64,000 bases of DNA from Bosea sp. Tri-49 (GTDB lineage Bacteria; Pseudomonadota; Alphaproteobacteria; Rhizobiales; Beijerinckiaceae), in contig NZ_CP017946.1 of NCBI RefSeq assembly GCF_003952665.1, positions 4,545,001 through 4,609,000 on the forward strand, in the 5' to 3' direction. A model generated the notes under the pieces. That model was given only the letters and a program-made list of their open reading frames with translations. It ran no database searches and was not told the origin of the DNA. Both the position numbers and the translations under genes were made by a program. Below, piece after piece: positions 34,478 through 43,311 of the stretch (its first letter is position 1; every line of letters starts with the position of its first letter).

Positions 34478-36130
34478 TCACTCCATCGACATCGGCGCGA
34501 GGTCGATGAACCAGCTCTTGGGCTGGACCACGCCCTTGACCTTGGCCGAGAGCGCGCGGGGGCCGACATCATGCGCCACCCAGACGAAGGGAGCCTCCTC
34601 GACGATGCGGGCATGGAGCTTGGCCAGCGCCGCGTCGCGGGCGGTGCCATCGAAGGAGGTGCGGGCGTCGGCGATCAGCTTGTCGAACTCGTCATTGCCG
34701 AAATAGCCCCAGTTGTTGGAGACCGGCGGGAAGGTCTTGGTCGAGACGAAGCGGACCATGGCGAAGAACGGGTCCATCGCCGCATAGGTGACGTTGGTCG
34801 CGTTGGCGCCGCGCGCATTGGCGTGCTTGGCGCCCTCGCGCCAGTTGGTGAAGACGGCGTTCCATTCGCCGACCTCGAGTGCGACGTCGAAATAGCAGTC
34901 CTTCAGCGCCTGCTGCATGAACTCGTTCATCGGCAGAGGCTGCATCTGGCCCGAGCCCGAGGCCGAGGTCAGCACCTTCACCTTCGCCGGCTTCGATGCC
35001 GAGAAGCCGGCTTCGGTCATCAGCTTCTTGGCGGCGTCGAGGTCGTATTTGATCTCGAACTTCGGATTGCCCCACCAGGGATGGCCGGGCGGCACCGTGC
35101 CCTTGGGCACCTCCATCAACCCGCCGAGCAGGGTCTTCAGCTCGTCGCGGTTGACGCAGAGATTGGCGGCGTGGCGCACCTTCTTGTCGAGCCAGACCGA
35201 GCCTTCGGCGAAGGAGAGTTGCCAGGGCCAGACATGCGGCTGGGCGTTGGTATAGATCGAGAAGCCGCGCTGCTTGATCTGCGGCACCGCGTCGGGCGAC
35301 GGCGCCTCGATCCAGTCTACCTGGCCGGAGAGCAGCGCCGCGGTGCGGGCATTCGCCTCCGGCAGCGGCAGCAGCACGACGCGGTCGATCTTCGGCACCC
35401 GCTTGGGGTCCCAATAGCTCTTGTTGGCGACCATCTCGAAGCGCTCGCGCGGCGAGAGCTTGACGCCCTTGAACGGGCCGGTCCCGGACGGATCAGCCGA
35501 GAAGGCGGCCCAGGCCTGCTTGGCGCGCTCGGCCGGCTCGGTCACCGAGGCCGGCACCGCCGCGAGCTTGGCTGCCCAATGCGCAGGCGATGCCATGTAG
35601 AGATTGGTCAGGTTTATCGGCAGGAAGGCGTCGGGCTCCGAGGTGGTGAGCTCGACGGTCAGCGGGTCGACGACCTTAGCCGTCTTGAGGGTCGGCATGC
35701 GCGAGACGGTGACGCCGATCTGGTCCGGGGCGAACTGCGCCGCCTCTTTGTTGAGCACCTTGTCGACATTCCAGACGACGGCGGCGGCATCGAAGGCCGA
35801 GCCGTCCTGGAACTTCACGCCCGGGCGCAGCTTGAACACCCATTTCGTCTTGTCGCCGGCGTCGACCGCCCACTCCGTGGCGAGGCCGGGAATGACGACG
35901 CTCGCCTTGTCGGCCGAGGACAGGTCCCAGTTGGTCAACCCGTCATACATCGGGATGCCGGTGAAGCGGTTGCCTTCAAAGCCCTGATCGGGTTGGCCAT
36001 GAGTGCGCGGGATATCCGCGGCGGTCATGCCAATGCGCAGCACTTTTTCCTGTGCCAGCGAGGCGCCCGCGAGCGTGGTTGAAAAACCGAGCGCCAGCAT
36101 GACGGCGCGCGTGATGGATTTGGACGACAT
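34478..36130 (-). CDS. Peptide/nickel-type ABC substrate-binding protein (SBP family 5), paralogue 2
   Basis: A 550-aa periplasmic binding protein with a Sec signal (MLALGFSTTLAGASLAQ) and the same family-5 architecture as its neighbour (GLATEWAVDAGDKTKWVFKL; RPGVKFQDGSAFDAAAVVWN; SGTGPFKGVKLSPRERFEM). GGGGAG precedes the start. It is the first gene of the block; the permease and ATPase genes follow the second paralogue. Having two receptors for one membrane complex suggests two related ligands. The two proteins differ most in the middle region, with an insertion in this one near VPASVTEPAERAKQAW. Confidence 0.93.
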   Translation of the reverse strand: MSSKSITRAVMLALGFSTTLAGASLAQEKVLRIGMTAADIPRTHGQPDQGFEGNRFTGIPMYDGLTNWDLSSADKASVVIPGLATEWAVDAGDKTKWVFKLRPGVKFQDGSAFDAAAVVWNVDKVLNKEAAQFAPDQIGVTVSRMPTLKTAKVVDPLTVELTTSEPDAFLPINLTNLYMASPAHWAAKLAAVPASVTEPAERAKQAWAAFSADPSGTGPFKGVKLSPRERFEMVANKSYWDPKRVPKIDRVVLLPLPEANARTAALLSGQVDWIEAPSPDAVPQIKQRGFSIYTNAQPHVWPWQLSFAEGSVWLDKKVRHAANLCVNRDELKTLLGGLMEVPKGTVPPGHPWWGNPKFEIKYDLDAAKKLMTEAGFSASKPAKVKVLTSASGSGQMQPLPMNEFMQQALKDCYFDVALEVGEWNAVFTNWREGAKHANARGANATNVTYAAMDPFFAMVRFVSTKTFPPVSNNWGYFGNDEFDKLIADARTSFDGTARDAALAKLHARIVEEAPFVWVAHDVGPRALSAKVKGVVQPKSWFIDLAPMSME

Positions 36131-36490
36131 GACGGTGCTCCCCTCGAGGCCCGGCGTTGGTTCGCGCGGATCGAGGGAGAGCTAGCAACGCGCGTGCCAT
36201 GGGACCCCGGTGGGCCGTCAGAGGCAAAGCGGAAGGCGTTAGTTGCAGCTTTGAGCCAGCCTTGGAGCGCTTTTTTGGAATGCCTTGTGTGGGTGGCTCC
36301 CGCGTTGCAAGTGGCGAAGTAGGCTAACTGCCGACACTCAGCGCCCTCGCTTGATTCTCTAGACTTCTGGGTTTGAGGAAGGTGCCGACGGAGCACTCGC
36401 GACAAGCATCCGTCGACGCCTTTTCTGGAAACCTTCCTTCCGCTGCACTGCCAATGCGAGCCTGCCTGCAGCGGCCGTATTCGGCGCCGC
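36131..36490. other. Gene-free region upstream of the peptide-importer block
   Basis: A 360-bp gap that must hold the promoter of the leftward importer operon and the 3' end of the FAH operon. Visible structure is limited to a CGACGGA/TCCGTCG inverted repeat (36386–36392 and 36409–36415, 16-base loop) and a run of six T (36271 region). I found no convincing -35/-10 pair. Confidence 0.4.
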
Positions 36491-37195
36491 TCAGGTCACC
36501 TTGGTGTGTAACGTGCCGATGCCCTCGATATGACCTTCCATCACATCGCCGCGCACGATCGCACCGACGCCGGAGGGGGTGCCCGACATGATCAGGTCGC
36601 CCGGCTGAAGCTCGAACAGGCCGGAGAGATAGGAGATCATCTCCGGCACCTTCCAGATCATGTGGTTGAGATCGCCCTGCTGGCGGATATCGCCGTTGAC
36701 CTTGAGCCAGATCGCCCCGTTCTCGGGATGGCCGATCGTGCTCGCCGGAACGATCTCGCCCATCGGCGCGGAATGCTCGAAGGCCTTGCCGATCTCCCAG
36801 GGCCGGCTCGCCTTCTTGCACTCGTCCTGCAGGTCGCGCCGGGTCATGTCGAGGCCGACGGCATAGCCGTAGACGTGGTCGAGCGCGCTTTCGAGGGGAA
36901 TGTCCTTGCCGCCCTTGGCGAGGGCAACGATCATCTCGATTTCGTGGTGAACATTGCTGCTGCGCGGCGGATAGGGGAAGTCGCCGCCATCGAGGACGAC
37001 GTTGTCGGGGTTCTTCTGGAAGAAGAAGGGCGCCTCGCGGTTCGGGTCCCCGCCCATCTCGATCGTATGGGCGGCGTAGTTGCGGCCGACGCAATAGATG
37101 CGGTGAACCGGGAAGCGGCTTTGCGTCCCGCGCACGGAAAGCGAAACCGGCGCCGGGGCCTGGACGACATGGTTCTGAGGCGTAGCGATGTTCAT
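36491..37195 (-). CDS. Fumarylacetoacetate hydrolase family protein (fumarylpyruvate hydrolase-like)
   Basis: A 234-aa metal-dependent C–C hydrolase for acylpyruvate-type substrates. The family motifs are YCVGRNYAAHTIEMGG, a metal-ligand HHEIEMIVAL, GYAVGLDMTRRDLQ (Asp ligand) and MSGTPSGVGAIVRGD. The size and KPWEIGKAFEHSAPMG-like region (here SRPWEIGKAFEHSAPMG) resemble fumarylpyruvate hydrolases of the gentisate pathway, but acylpyruvase or oxaloacetate decarboxylase activity is equally possible. AAGGA precedes the start. It is the last gene of the leftward importer operon, 32 bases after the permease, so its substrate is probably derived from the transported compound. Confidence 0.88.
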   Translation of the reverse strand: MNIATPQNHVVQAPAPVSLSVRGTQSRFPVHRIYCVGRNYAAHTIEMGGDPNREAPFFFQKNPDNVVLDGGDFPYPPRSSNVHHEIEMIVALAKGGKDIPLESALDHVYGYAVGLDMTRRDLQDECKKASRPWEIGKAFEHSAPMGEIVPASTIGHPENGAIWLKVNGDIRQQGDLNHMIWKVPEMISYLSGLFELQPGDLIMSGTPSGVGAIVRGDVMEGHIEGIGTLHTKVT

Positions 37196-37227
37196 CTTGC
37201 ATGATCCTTCGTTGGCAAGAGGATTGG

Positions 37228-37980
37228 TCAGCGCGAGGCGGCGTAATAGGCGAACCGACGTTCGAGCCCGGCCAGCAACTCGTTGAGGGTGAAGGCGAAG
37301 CTGAAGAGCACGAGCAGCAGCGCCCAGAAGTGCTCCATCAGGAAGTGCGACTGGTAGATCTCGAACAACGTGCCGAATCCGACGACGGAGACGAGCAACT
37401 GCCCGATGACCACCCCCTTGACCGCGCGGATCATGCCCAGCCGGATGCCCGCCAGGATTTCGGGCAGCGCCGCCCAGAGATAGATCCGGCTGAAGGCCTG
37501 CCAGCCATTGGCGCCGAAGCTGCGGGCCATCTCGACCAGCGAGGGCGAAATGGCGCGGATGCCGGCGCGGGTGTTGAGGACGATGATCCACATCGAGAAC
37601 AGCACGACGACGAGGACAATCGTCGTCTCGCCGAGCCCGAACAGCACCATGATCACCGGGACCAGTGCGCTGAGCGGTGCCGAGAGGAAGAGGTTCACCC
37701 AGGGCAGGAGCAGCCGGTCGGCGATGACCGAGCGGCCCATCAGGATCCCGAGCGGGACGCCGATGCTGATCGCGATGGCATTGCCGAGCAAGAAGGCGCG
37801 GCCGGTAATCTGGAGCGCGTCGAGGAACGAAGCGGTCGGGACGATCTCGAAGACACGCCAGATAATGCGCGACAGCGGCGGCAGAATGAAGCCGGCGTCA
37901 GTATGGCCGGCAATCTCCCAGATCACGGCCCAGACGATCAGCGACGTCATCATGGGAAGGCGAATGCCGGAAATGACCAT
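37228..37980 (-). CDS. ABC transporter permease, TauC/SsuC family (second copy)
   Basis: A 250-aa inner-membrane protein with about six helices and the characteristic GRSVIADRLLLPWVNLFLSA–PLSALVPV segment. The EAA-type loop is VEMARSFGANGWQAFSRIYL. Together with the permease at 38814–39632 it would form a heterodimeric channel, whereas many Tau/Ssu-type systems use one permease twice. It lies 9 bases after the ATPase stop. Confidence 0.9.
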   Translation of the reverse strand: MVISGIRLPMMTSLIVWAVIWEIAGHTDAGFILPPLSRIIWRVFEIVPTASFLDALQITGRAFLLGNAIAISIGVPLGILMGRSVIADRLLLPWVNLFLSAPLSALVPVIMVLFGLGETTIVLVVVLFSMWIIVLNTRAGIRAISPSLVEMARSFGANGWQAFSRIYLWAALPEILAGIRLGMIRAVKGVVIGQLLVSVVGFGTLFEIYQSHFLMEHFWALLLVLFSFAFTLNELLAGLERRFAYYAASR

Positions 37981-37989
37981 GGCCAGCCC

Positions 37990-38817
37990 CTAATCCAGAT
38001 AATGCTTGAGCTGCTGCCAGATGTCCTCGACGACATCGAGATAGGCGCTGTCGCGCCGGATCTTCTCCGGATCGCCGCCGCGCACGATCCTCGGCTCGAT
38101 GATGGCCGAGACGCGGCTCGGGCGGCGCGAGAGCAGCGCAATCCGATCGGAGACATAGACCGCCTCTTCGATGCTGTGCGTCACGAAGATGAACGACTTG
38201 CCCTCGTTGGCGACGAGCTCGAGCAGCTCCTCCTGGAATTTGCGGCGCGTCTGCTCGTCGACGGCCGAGAAGGGCTCGTCCATCAGCACGACCTTGGCGT
38301 CGACCGCGAGCGCACGGGCAAGGCCGACGCGCTGGCGCATGCCACCCGAGAGCTCGTGCGGGTATTTTCGCTCGAAACCCTTGAGGCCGACGCGCGCGAT
38401 GTGGCGTTCGGCGATCGCCTCGCGCTCACCATGGGTCACACCGCGCAATTCGAGCCCGAAGGCGACGTTGCGGATGACGCTCGCCCAGGGCATCAGCGCG
38501 AAATCCTGGAAGACGAAGGCGCGTTCGGGGCCCGGCCCCTTCACCTCGCGGCCATCGACGAAGACCTGGCCGCCGCTGGCCGGGATCAGGCCGGCGATGA
38601 TCTTCAGCAGCGTGGTCTTGCCGCAGCCGGACGGGCCGAGCAGGGTCGTCAGCCGCCCCTCCGGAAAATCCAGCGATATGCCGCTGAGCGCCTCGATGCC
38701 ACCCGCATAGGTCTTCGAGACGCTTTTGACCTCGACGATCGGCCGCGTGGCGAGGGGCGGGATCGGCGCGGAACCTGACATCTGCCGGGGTTCGGCAGGA
38801 GCGATGTTCGGGGTCAT
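37990..38817 (-). CDS. ABC transporter ATPase, TauB/SsuB family
   Basis: A 275-aa ATPase. Walker A GPSGCGKTT, Q-loop FVFQDFALMPWASV, signature LSGGMRQR, Walker B VVLMDEPFSAVDEQT, H-loop FVTHSIEEAVYVSDR. The MPWASV sequence after the Q-loop is typical of nitrate/sulfonate/taurine-type importers. Its start overlaps the stop of the upstream permease by four bases (ATGA). Confidence 0.94.
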   Translation of the reverse strand: MTPNIAPAEPRQMSGSAPIPPLATRPIVEVKSVSKTYAGGIEALSGISLDFPEGRLTTLLGPSGCGKTTLLKIIAGLIPASGGQVFVDGREVKGPGPERAFVFQDFALMPWASVIRNVAFGLELRGVTHGEREAIAERHIARVGLKGFERKYPHELSGGMRQRVGLARALAVDAKVVLMDEPFSAVDEQTRRKFQEELLELVANEGKSFIFVTHSIEEAVYVSDRIALLSRRPSRVSAIIEPRIVRGGDPEKIRRDSAYLDVVEDIWQQLKHYLD

Positions 38818-39632
38818 AAGCGGCTCTCCGGTCGGAACAGGGTGAGCTCGATCCGCTCCAGCAGCTCGATGAACAGGACCGAGAACACGATGATGGCGAG
38901 AATGGCCGCGTACATCTTCGGATAGTCGGCGACCGACTGGTTGTAGGAGATCACGTCGCCGATACCGGTCGGCGTGATCAGCAACTCGGCGAGGATCACG
39001 CCGATGAAGGCGGCTGCGCAGCCGAGCCGCAGACCGGCGAAAATCATCGGGCTCGCGGCGGGCAGGATGACGAGGCGGATGCTCTGGCTGCGCGTGGCGA
39101 GAAAGGACCGGCTCATTTCCAGAAGCGATCTAGGCGTGTTGCGCACCGCGCCCAGCGTGTTCAGCACGATGACCGGCATCGCCATGATGCAGACGGTCAT
39201 GATCTTGGCGGTGAGCCCGATGCCGTAGGCGAAGGTCAGGACCGGGATGAGCGCGGCCAGCGGCGCCGCCTGGGCGATCACGAAGACGGGTGCGATCAGC
39301 CATTCCGAAGGCTCGTGCAGGCCCATCAGCACGCCGAGCGCCACGCCGAGCAGGACCGAGGCGGCGAGACCGATCACGAGGGGATGGAGGGTGATCAGAA
39401 AGGCCTTGAACAGGGTCCCGTCGGCGATGATCGCACTGAGGCCGCCCATGGTTTCGAGGAAGGTCGGAAAGGCCGGGCTCAATGGAATCCGCCCAGCATA
39501 TTCCCAAAGTGCCAGCACCGCCGCGAAGGAAACCAGCCGCAGGACCAGCGGGTGGATCAGCGCGTCGCGCCAATAGCTGGCCGGAGGCTCACGGCGCGTC
39601 GGGAGGGCAGTGGCAAGGTCGGAAATCTGCAA
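38814..39632 (-). CDS. ABC transporter permease, TauC/SsuC family (first copy)
   Basis: A 272-aa inner-membrane permease. Helices start near LVLRLVSFAAVLALWEYAGR; the EAA-type loop is LEMSRSFLATRSQSIRLVIL. The only start that fits is TTG (39630–39632), supported by GGAG about nine bases upstream; no ATG lies at the expected N-terminus. It follows the binding-protein gene by 93 bases and precedes the ATPase. Confidence 0.88.
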   Translation of the reverse strand: MQISDLATALPTRREPPASYWRDALIHPLVLRLVSFAAVLALWEYAGRIPLSPAFPTFLETMGGLSAIIADGTLFKAFLITLHPLVIGLAASVLLGVALGVLMGLHEPSEWLIAPVFVIAQAAPLAALIPVLTFAYGIGLTAKIMTVCIMAMPVIVLNTLGAVRNTPRSLLEMSRSFLATRSQSIRLVILPAASPMIFAGLRLGCAAAFIGVILAELLITPTGIGDVISYNQSVADYPKMYAAILAIIVFSVLFIELLERIELTLFRPESRL

Positions 39633-39725
39633 GGGAGGTCACTCCGCTTGTAAGAGCCGCAGCGAGGGGCAGGCCGGGCTGTTATCGCGCGGCATGCCGG
39701 TTGGCCGGATAGGGGCGAGCTCGGC

Positions 39726-40712
39726 CTAGCTGCCCAATGCCTTGCGTGCCCGCTCGAGCGGCGCGAGATACCAGAAGTCCTCGACCTTCAGCTCCGCCGC
39801 CGGCCCCTGCATCTGTCCGGCCTCGGCGTAAAACTCGAAATCGGCCTTCGCGATTTCGGCACTGCCGCCGGTCGGCGCATAGACGCCCTCCTTGGTCGCC
39901 ATCGTGTAGAATTTGGTGATGCCCTCCAGCACCTCCTTCGGCTGGTCGGCCATCAGCTTGCGCTTGGTGCGCTCCTGCTCGACGATTCCCGGATTGGCCG
40001 CCATCTCCTGCCAGAGCCGCAGGAATTCGGTGACGATGACGTCCACCTGCTTCTCGTTCTTCTTGATCCACTCGATCTGCCCGAACAGGGTCTCGTCGGA
40101 GGCCGGCTCGCTGACGCCGGGGAGGACATGGAAACGGTCGCCCGCCTTCTCCAGCAGCAGGTTCTTGTTGGCGAGGTCGACGACGGTGGCTTTGATCTGG
40201 CCCTTCATCATGCCGATGATCCGGTTCTCGGAACCGGGCACGTAGCTGCGCTCGCCGAACTGGATGCCTTCGCGCTTGGCGATGATGTTGCCGATGGCCT
40301 CCGTCCCCGTCGCACGGGCATGGAAGGTGATCGGCTGGCCGTTCATGTCCTTCCACGATTTGTAGGACTTGTCGGCGACCGGGAAGAAGACGAGCCGCGT
40401 GCCCTGGAAGAGCACGCGTAGCGGCGCCTTGCTCTTCTGCACGACGGCATAGGGCGTGCCGATGCCCAGATCCGCCTGGCCGTTGATCACGGCCTGGATG
40501 GCGAGATCCTCCTTCGAGAAATGCGTCACCTGATAGTCGACGCCTTTCTCCTTGGCGCGCTCGAGCGCGACGATCATCGCGAGCGTCTCGGTCGACAGCA
40601 CGTCTCCGAGCGCCACCCGGACCTTGCTTTGCGCCTGCGCGGCCACGCTCCCGATCGTCAGGGTGGCGGCGACGGCAAACACGGCGGACAGCCTTCTTCC
40701 CAAGAGATTCAT
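39726..40712 (-). CDS. ABC transporter substrate-binding protein, TauA/SsuA/NMT1-like
   Basis: A 328-aa periplasmic protein with a Sec signal (RRLSAVFAVAATLTIGSVAA QAQ). The mature part has the NMT1/TauA-type order: ALERAKEKGVDYQVTHFSKE, then AIQAVINGQADLGIGTPYAV, then a late region rich in helices. GGGAGGAG lies 5 bases before the ATG. It is the first gene of the leftward operon and diverges from gntR. No sulfonate-pathway gene is nearby; the FAH-family enzyme in the operon suggests an organic-acid or aromatic ligand instead. Confidence 0.9.
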   Translation of the reverse strand: MNLLGRRLSAVFAVAATLTIGSVAAQAQSKVRVALGDVLSTETLAMIVALERAKEKGVDYQVTHFSKEDLAIQAVINGQADLGIGTPYAVVQKSKAPLRVLFQGTRLVFFPVADKSYKSWKDMNGQPITFHARATGTEAIGNIIAKREGIQFGERSYVPGSENRIIGMMKGQIKATVVDLANKNLLLEKAGDRFHVLPGVSEPASDETLFGQIEWIKKNEKQVDVIVTEFLRLWQEMAANPGIVEQERTKRKLMADQPKEVLEGITKFYTMATKEGVYAPTGGSAEIAKADFEFYAEAGQMQGPAAELKVEDFWYLAPLERARKALGS

Positions 40713-40759
40713 GACGACTCCTCCCAGAGTTCTGTTTGGTCTTTTGCGCGATCTGGTCG

Positions 40760-40780
40760 CAACCAATTTTATTTTGGGTA
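40760..40780. promoter_or_regulatory. Candidate GntR operator 1 (importer side)
   Basis: CAACCAATTT followed by TATTTTGGGTA: the left half is identical to operator 2 and the right half partly symmetric. It lies just downstream of a perfect minus-strand TTGACA (40803–40808), near the expected start of the importer transcript. Confidence 0.55.
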
Positions 40781-40862
40781 GTGTCATACCCCGTATTGAT
40801 CCTGTCAAGGCAAAGATAACCTCTGAAACGGCCGGAATTTCGGCTCGAAAGCCAGACTGTTT

Positions 40863-40883
40863 CAACCAATTTCAAAATGGTTG
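40863..40883. promoter_or_regulatory. Candidate GntR operator 2 (gntR side)
   Basis: CAACCAATTT–C–AAAATGGTTG is a 21-bp palindrome with 9 of 10 pairs matching. It lies about 55 bp upstream of the gntR start and 103 bp from operator 1, so it may serve both autoregulation and control of the importer operon. Confidence 0.65.
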
Positions 40884-40937
40884 CAATCACCGCCCATCCA
40901 TGGAATCAAGGTATTGTCACTCACCGCCGGTCGCCGC

Positions 40938-41636
40938 ATGATGGATCAGACAGTCGATTCCCCACCCGATGCCGCCGTCTCGGGCGTCCTGACGCAGCTC
41001 TATGGTTTTCTCTCCGCCGCGAGGCTGCCGGATGACGGGCGCCTGCCACCGGAGCGGGAGCTCGCCGAACTCCTCGGCGTCAAGCGCGCCGAACTGCGCA
41101 AGGGCCTGGCGGTGCTCGAGCGCGAGGGCCAGCTCTGGCGCCATGTCGGCAAGGGCACCTTCGTCGGGCCGCGGCCACCGCAATTGCTGGACATCTCGGA
41201 TCTGGCGCAGCGCAGCAATCCGCTCCAGGTGATGAAGGCGCGCATCGGCCTCGAGCCTGAACTTGCCCGCCTCGCCGCGATCAACGCCACCGCGGCCGAG
41301 GTCACCACGCTCGCCGAGCTGAATACCGCCTGCCGCGCCTCGACGACCTGGCGCGAATACGAGGCTTACGACGCGCGCTTCCACCATCAGATCGCTGAGG
41401 CGGCGCATAACCCGATCTTGCTCGCGCTACTCGAAGCGCTGAACGCCGTGCGCCGCGCCGTCACCTGGGGGCGGCCACGGCCGAGCCACAGCAGCCCGCC
41501 CGCCGATCACCATAGCTTCGACGACCATGACCGGATCGTCGACGCCATCGCCCACCGTGAACCCGCGGGGGCCGCCGACGCGATGCGCCGGCATCTTCAG
41601 AACGTCGAGGACCGGCTGATCGGGCGCTCGCCATGA
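40938..41636 (+). CDS. GntR-family transcriptional regulator (FadR/FCD subfamily)
   Basis: About 232 aa. The N-terminal GntR winged helix is RLPPERELAELLGVKRAELR followed by KGLAVLEREGQLWRHVGKGT FVG; the C-terminal FCD helical domain contains the usual acidic/His ligand set (FHHQIAEAAHNPILLALLEA; HDRIVDAIAHREPAGAADAM). FCD domains commonly bind carboxylic acids with a metal ion. Start is uncertain: two adjacent ATGs (40938, 40941) have no clear ribosome site. It diverges from the TauABC-like/FAH operon, with two related palindromes in the gap. Confidence 0.9.
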   Translation: MMDQTVDSPPDAAVSGVLTQLYGFLSAARLPDDGRLPPERELAELLGVKRAELRKGLAVLEREGQLWRHVGKGTFVGPRPPQLLDISDLAQRSNPLQVMKARIGLEPELARLAAINATAAEVTTLAELNTACRASTTWREYEAYDARFHHQIAEAAHNPILLALLEALNAVRRAVTWGRPRPSHSSPPADHHSFDDHDRIVDAIAHREPAGAADAMRRHLQNVEDRLIGRSP

Positions 41637-41812
41637 GACAAAGAGCGTCCCGAACAGGGATGTCCGCCTTCTGGCGACTGGCCGATGTCGGCTTATGGCG
41701 CGCTGCGGACGCGGGCGTTCGCAGAATTCGCCTGAGCAACAAGGATAGGACCGAACTCTTGAAAAAACTGTCGGTGGTTTCAGGCCCCGCAACCAAATAC
41801 CCCTGCATACCA

Positions 41813-41841
41813 AAACCCCGACCGCCTCGCGGTCGGGGTTT
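41813..41841. terminator. Rho-independent terminator between gntR and the XRE gene
   Basis: A perfect 13-bp stem, AAACCCCGACCGC / GCGGTCGGGGTTT, with loop CTC, followed by T-rich GTTGTTC on the plus strand; on the minus strand a TTTT run follows the stem. It sits between convergent genes and could work in both directions. Confidence 0.8.
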
Positions 41842-41879
41842 GTTGTTCGAGGGGCACAAAGCCCGGGATTCTAAGCGAG

Positions 41880-42287
41880 CTATGTTCCCTGGCCATCGAG
41901 TTCTGCGAGGAACTCCGTGAGATACGCCAAGGCGCTCAGCGTACCTTGATCCTTTATGTTCGCTGTTGCTTGCTTAACTCTCGAGCGCGATGCAGCAGCT
42001 GGCTCTTCCTTGTAGCGTTCCTGTTCGACGTCGGTGAAACCGGCAACCGCGACCAGTGCCGCCATACCTCTGCTAAGCTCTCGTGGCGGGATATCTAGGA
42101 AGCTCGCCAGCTTCATTAGGAGTGCGGAGCTCGCGTGGCTGACACCACGTTCATAGCTGGTATATTGCGTCTCACTCACATTGAGAGCCTGCGCTACCAG
42201 CGTTCGGCTCAGTCGCGACGCAAGCCGAAAACGCCGCATCCGATCGCCAACAACACGCTTGAACTGCGCCCGCCAATCGCGATCCAT
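41880..42287 (-). CDS. XRE-family helix-turn-helix regulator
   Basis: A 135-aa protein with a Cro/C1-type HTH (RFRLASRLSRTLVAQALNVS, ETQYTSYERGVSHAS) over residues about 15–75 and a C-terminal region of about 55 residues that I do not recognise. ATG 42285–42287 has GAGGAG upstream. Base composition is lower in GC than its neighbours, which could mean recent acquisition. No toxin or phage partner is adjacent. Confidence 0.82.
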   Translation of the reverse strand: MDRDWRAQFKRVVGDRMRRFRLASRLSRTLVAQALNVSETQYTSYERGVSHASSALLMKLASFLDIPPRELSRGMAALVAVAGFTDVEQERYKEEPAAASRSRVKQATANIKDQGTLSALAYLTEFLAELDGQGT

Positions 42288-42501
42288 CGACACTCCTCGA
42301 TACCGCTCTCCTAGCGTGCATCGTGACATAAGATGCGGTCAATAGCTGTAGCTAGGGCCCTGCGCCAAGGGCCGAGCAGGTGAGGTCCGCATTGCGATCA
42401 CGTCAGCAGCAACAGGAAGCATCATGCTGCCGCCTATCGACAGTGCCGGCAGCGTACTACCCTACCAATCAGTTTGAGCGACACGGTTGAGGATGCGAAC
42501 C

Positions 42502-43308
42502 ATGGCCACCAGCACAGCCGGGAAGATCCATATCGGCATTGGCGGCTGGGTGTTCGAGCCCTGGCGCGGCGTGTTCTATCCGGACAAGCTCTCGCAGAAG
42601 CGCGAGCTCGAATATGCCGCAAGCATGCTGACCTCGATCGAGATCAACGGCACCTATTACGGCTCGCAGAAGCCCGAAAGCTTCGCCAGATGGCGGGCCG
42701 AGACGCCCGATGGCTTCATCTTCGCGCTGAAGGGCTCGCGCTTCTGCACCAATCGCCGGGTGCTGGCCGAGGCCGGCCCTTCGGTTGAGAAGTTCGTGAC
42801 CTCCGGCCTCAGCGAGCTCAAGGAGAAGCTCGGTCCGATCAACTGGCAGTTCATGGCGACCAAGGCCTTCGACCCGGCCGATTTCGAGGCCTTCCTGAAG
42901 CTGCTGCCGAAGGACGTCGACGGCGTTTCGTTGCGCCACGCCGTGGAAGTGCGCCATCCCAGCTTCCGCTCGCCCGATTTCGTCGCCCTGCTGCGCGAGT
43001 ATCGCGTCGCGGCGATCATTTCGGGCGATTCCGACTTTCCGCAGATCGCCGACGTGACGGCGCCCTTCGTCTATGCCCGGATCATGGGGACCAAAGAGGC
43101 GGAGCCGCAGGGTTATACCGGAAAGCAGCTCGATGGCTGGACCGGCCGCGCGAAAGATTGGGCAAAGGGCGGTGCGCCCGAGGATCTGGAGCTGGTCGCG
43201 CCCGCCGCGGAGAAGACGCCGCGCGACGTCTTCCTCTATGTCATCAGCGGCGACAAGGTCCGCAATCCCGCCGCGGCGATGGCGCTGATCGAGCGCGTCG
43301 GCAGCTGA
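42502..43308 (+). CDS. DUF72 (YecE-like) protein
   Basis: A 268-aa TIM-barrel protein of the DUF72 family with the family opening IHIGIGGWVFEPWRGVFYPD, the SIEINGTYYGSQKPESFARW and FIFALKGSRFCTNRR segments, and EVRHPSF later. Biochemical role unknown; some relatives have been linked to Fe-S or nucleic-acid metabolism. Start options are ATG 42493 and ATG 42502; GAGG fits the latter. It is a single gene, convergent with the ybaK-like gene. Confidence 0.9.
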   Translation: MATSTAGKIHIGIGGWVFEPWRGVFYPDKLSQKRELEYAASMLTSIEINGTYYGSQKPESFARWRAETPDGFIFALKGSRFCTNRRVLAEAGPSVEKFVTSGLSELKEKLGPINWQFMATKAFDPADFEAFLKLLPKDVDGVSLRHAVEVRHPSFRSPDFVALLREYRVAAIISGDSDFPQIADVTAPFVYARIMGTKEAEPQGYTGKQLDGWTGRAKDWAKGGAPEDLELVAPAAEKTPRDVFLYVISGDKVRNPAAAMALIERVGS

Positions 43309-43311
43309 GGC

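Noticed and set aside
41880..42287. XRE protein as antitoxin of a toxin–antitoxin pair
   Set aside because: No small toxin-like gene is adjacent on the same strand; the flanking genes are a convergent gntR and a divergent DUF72 gene.
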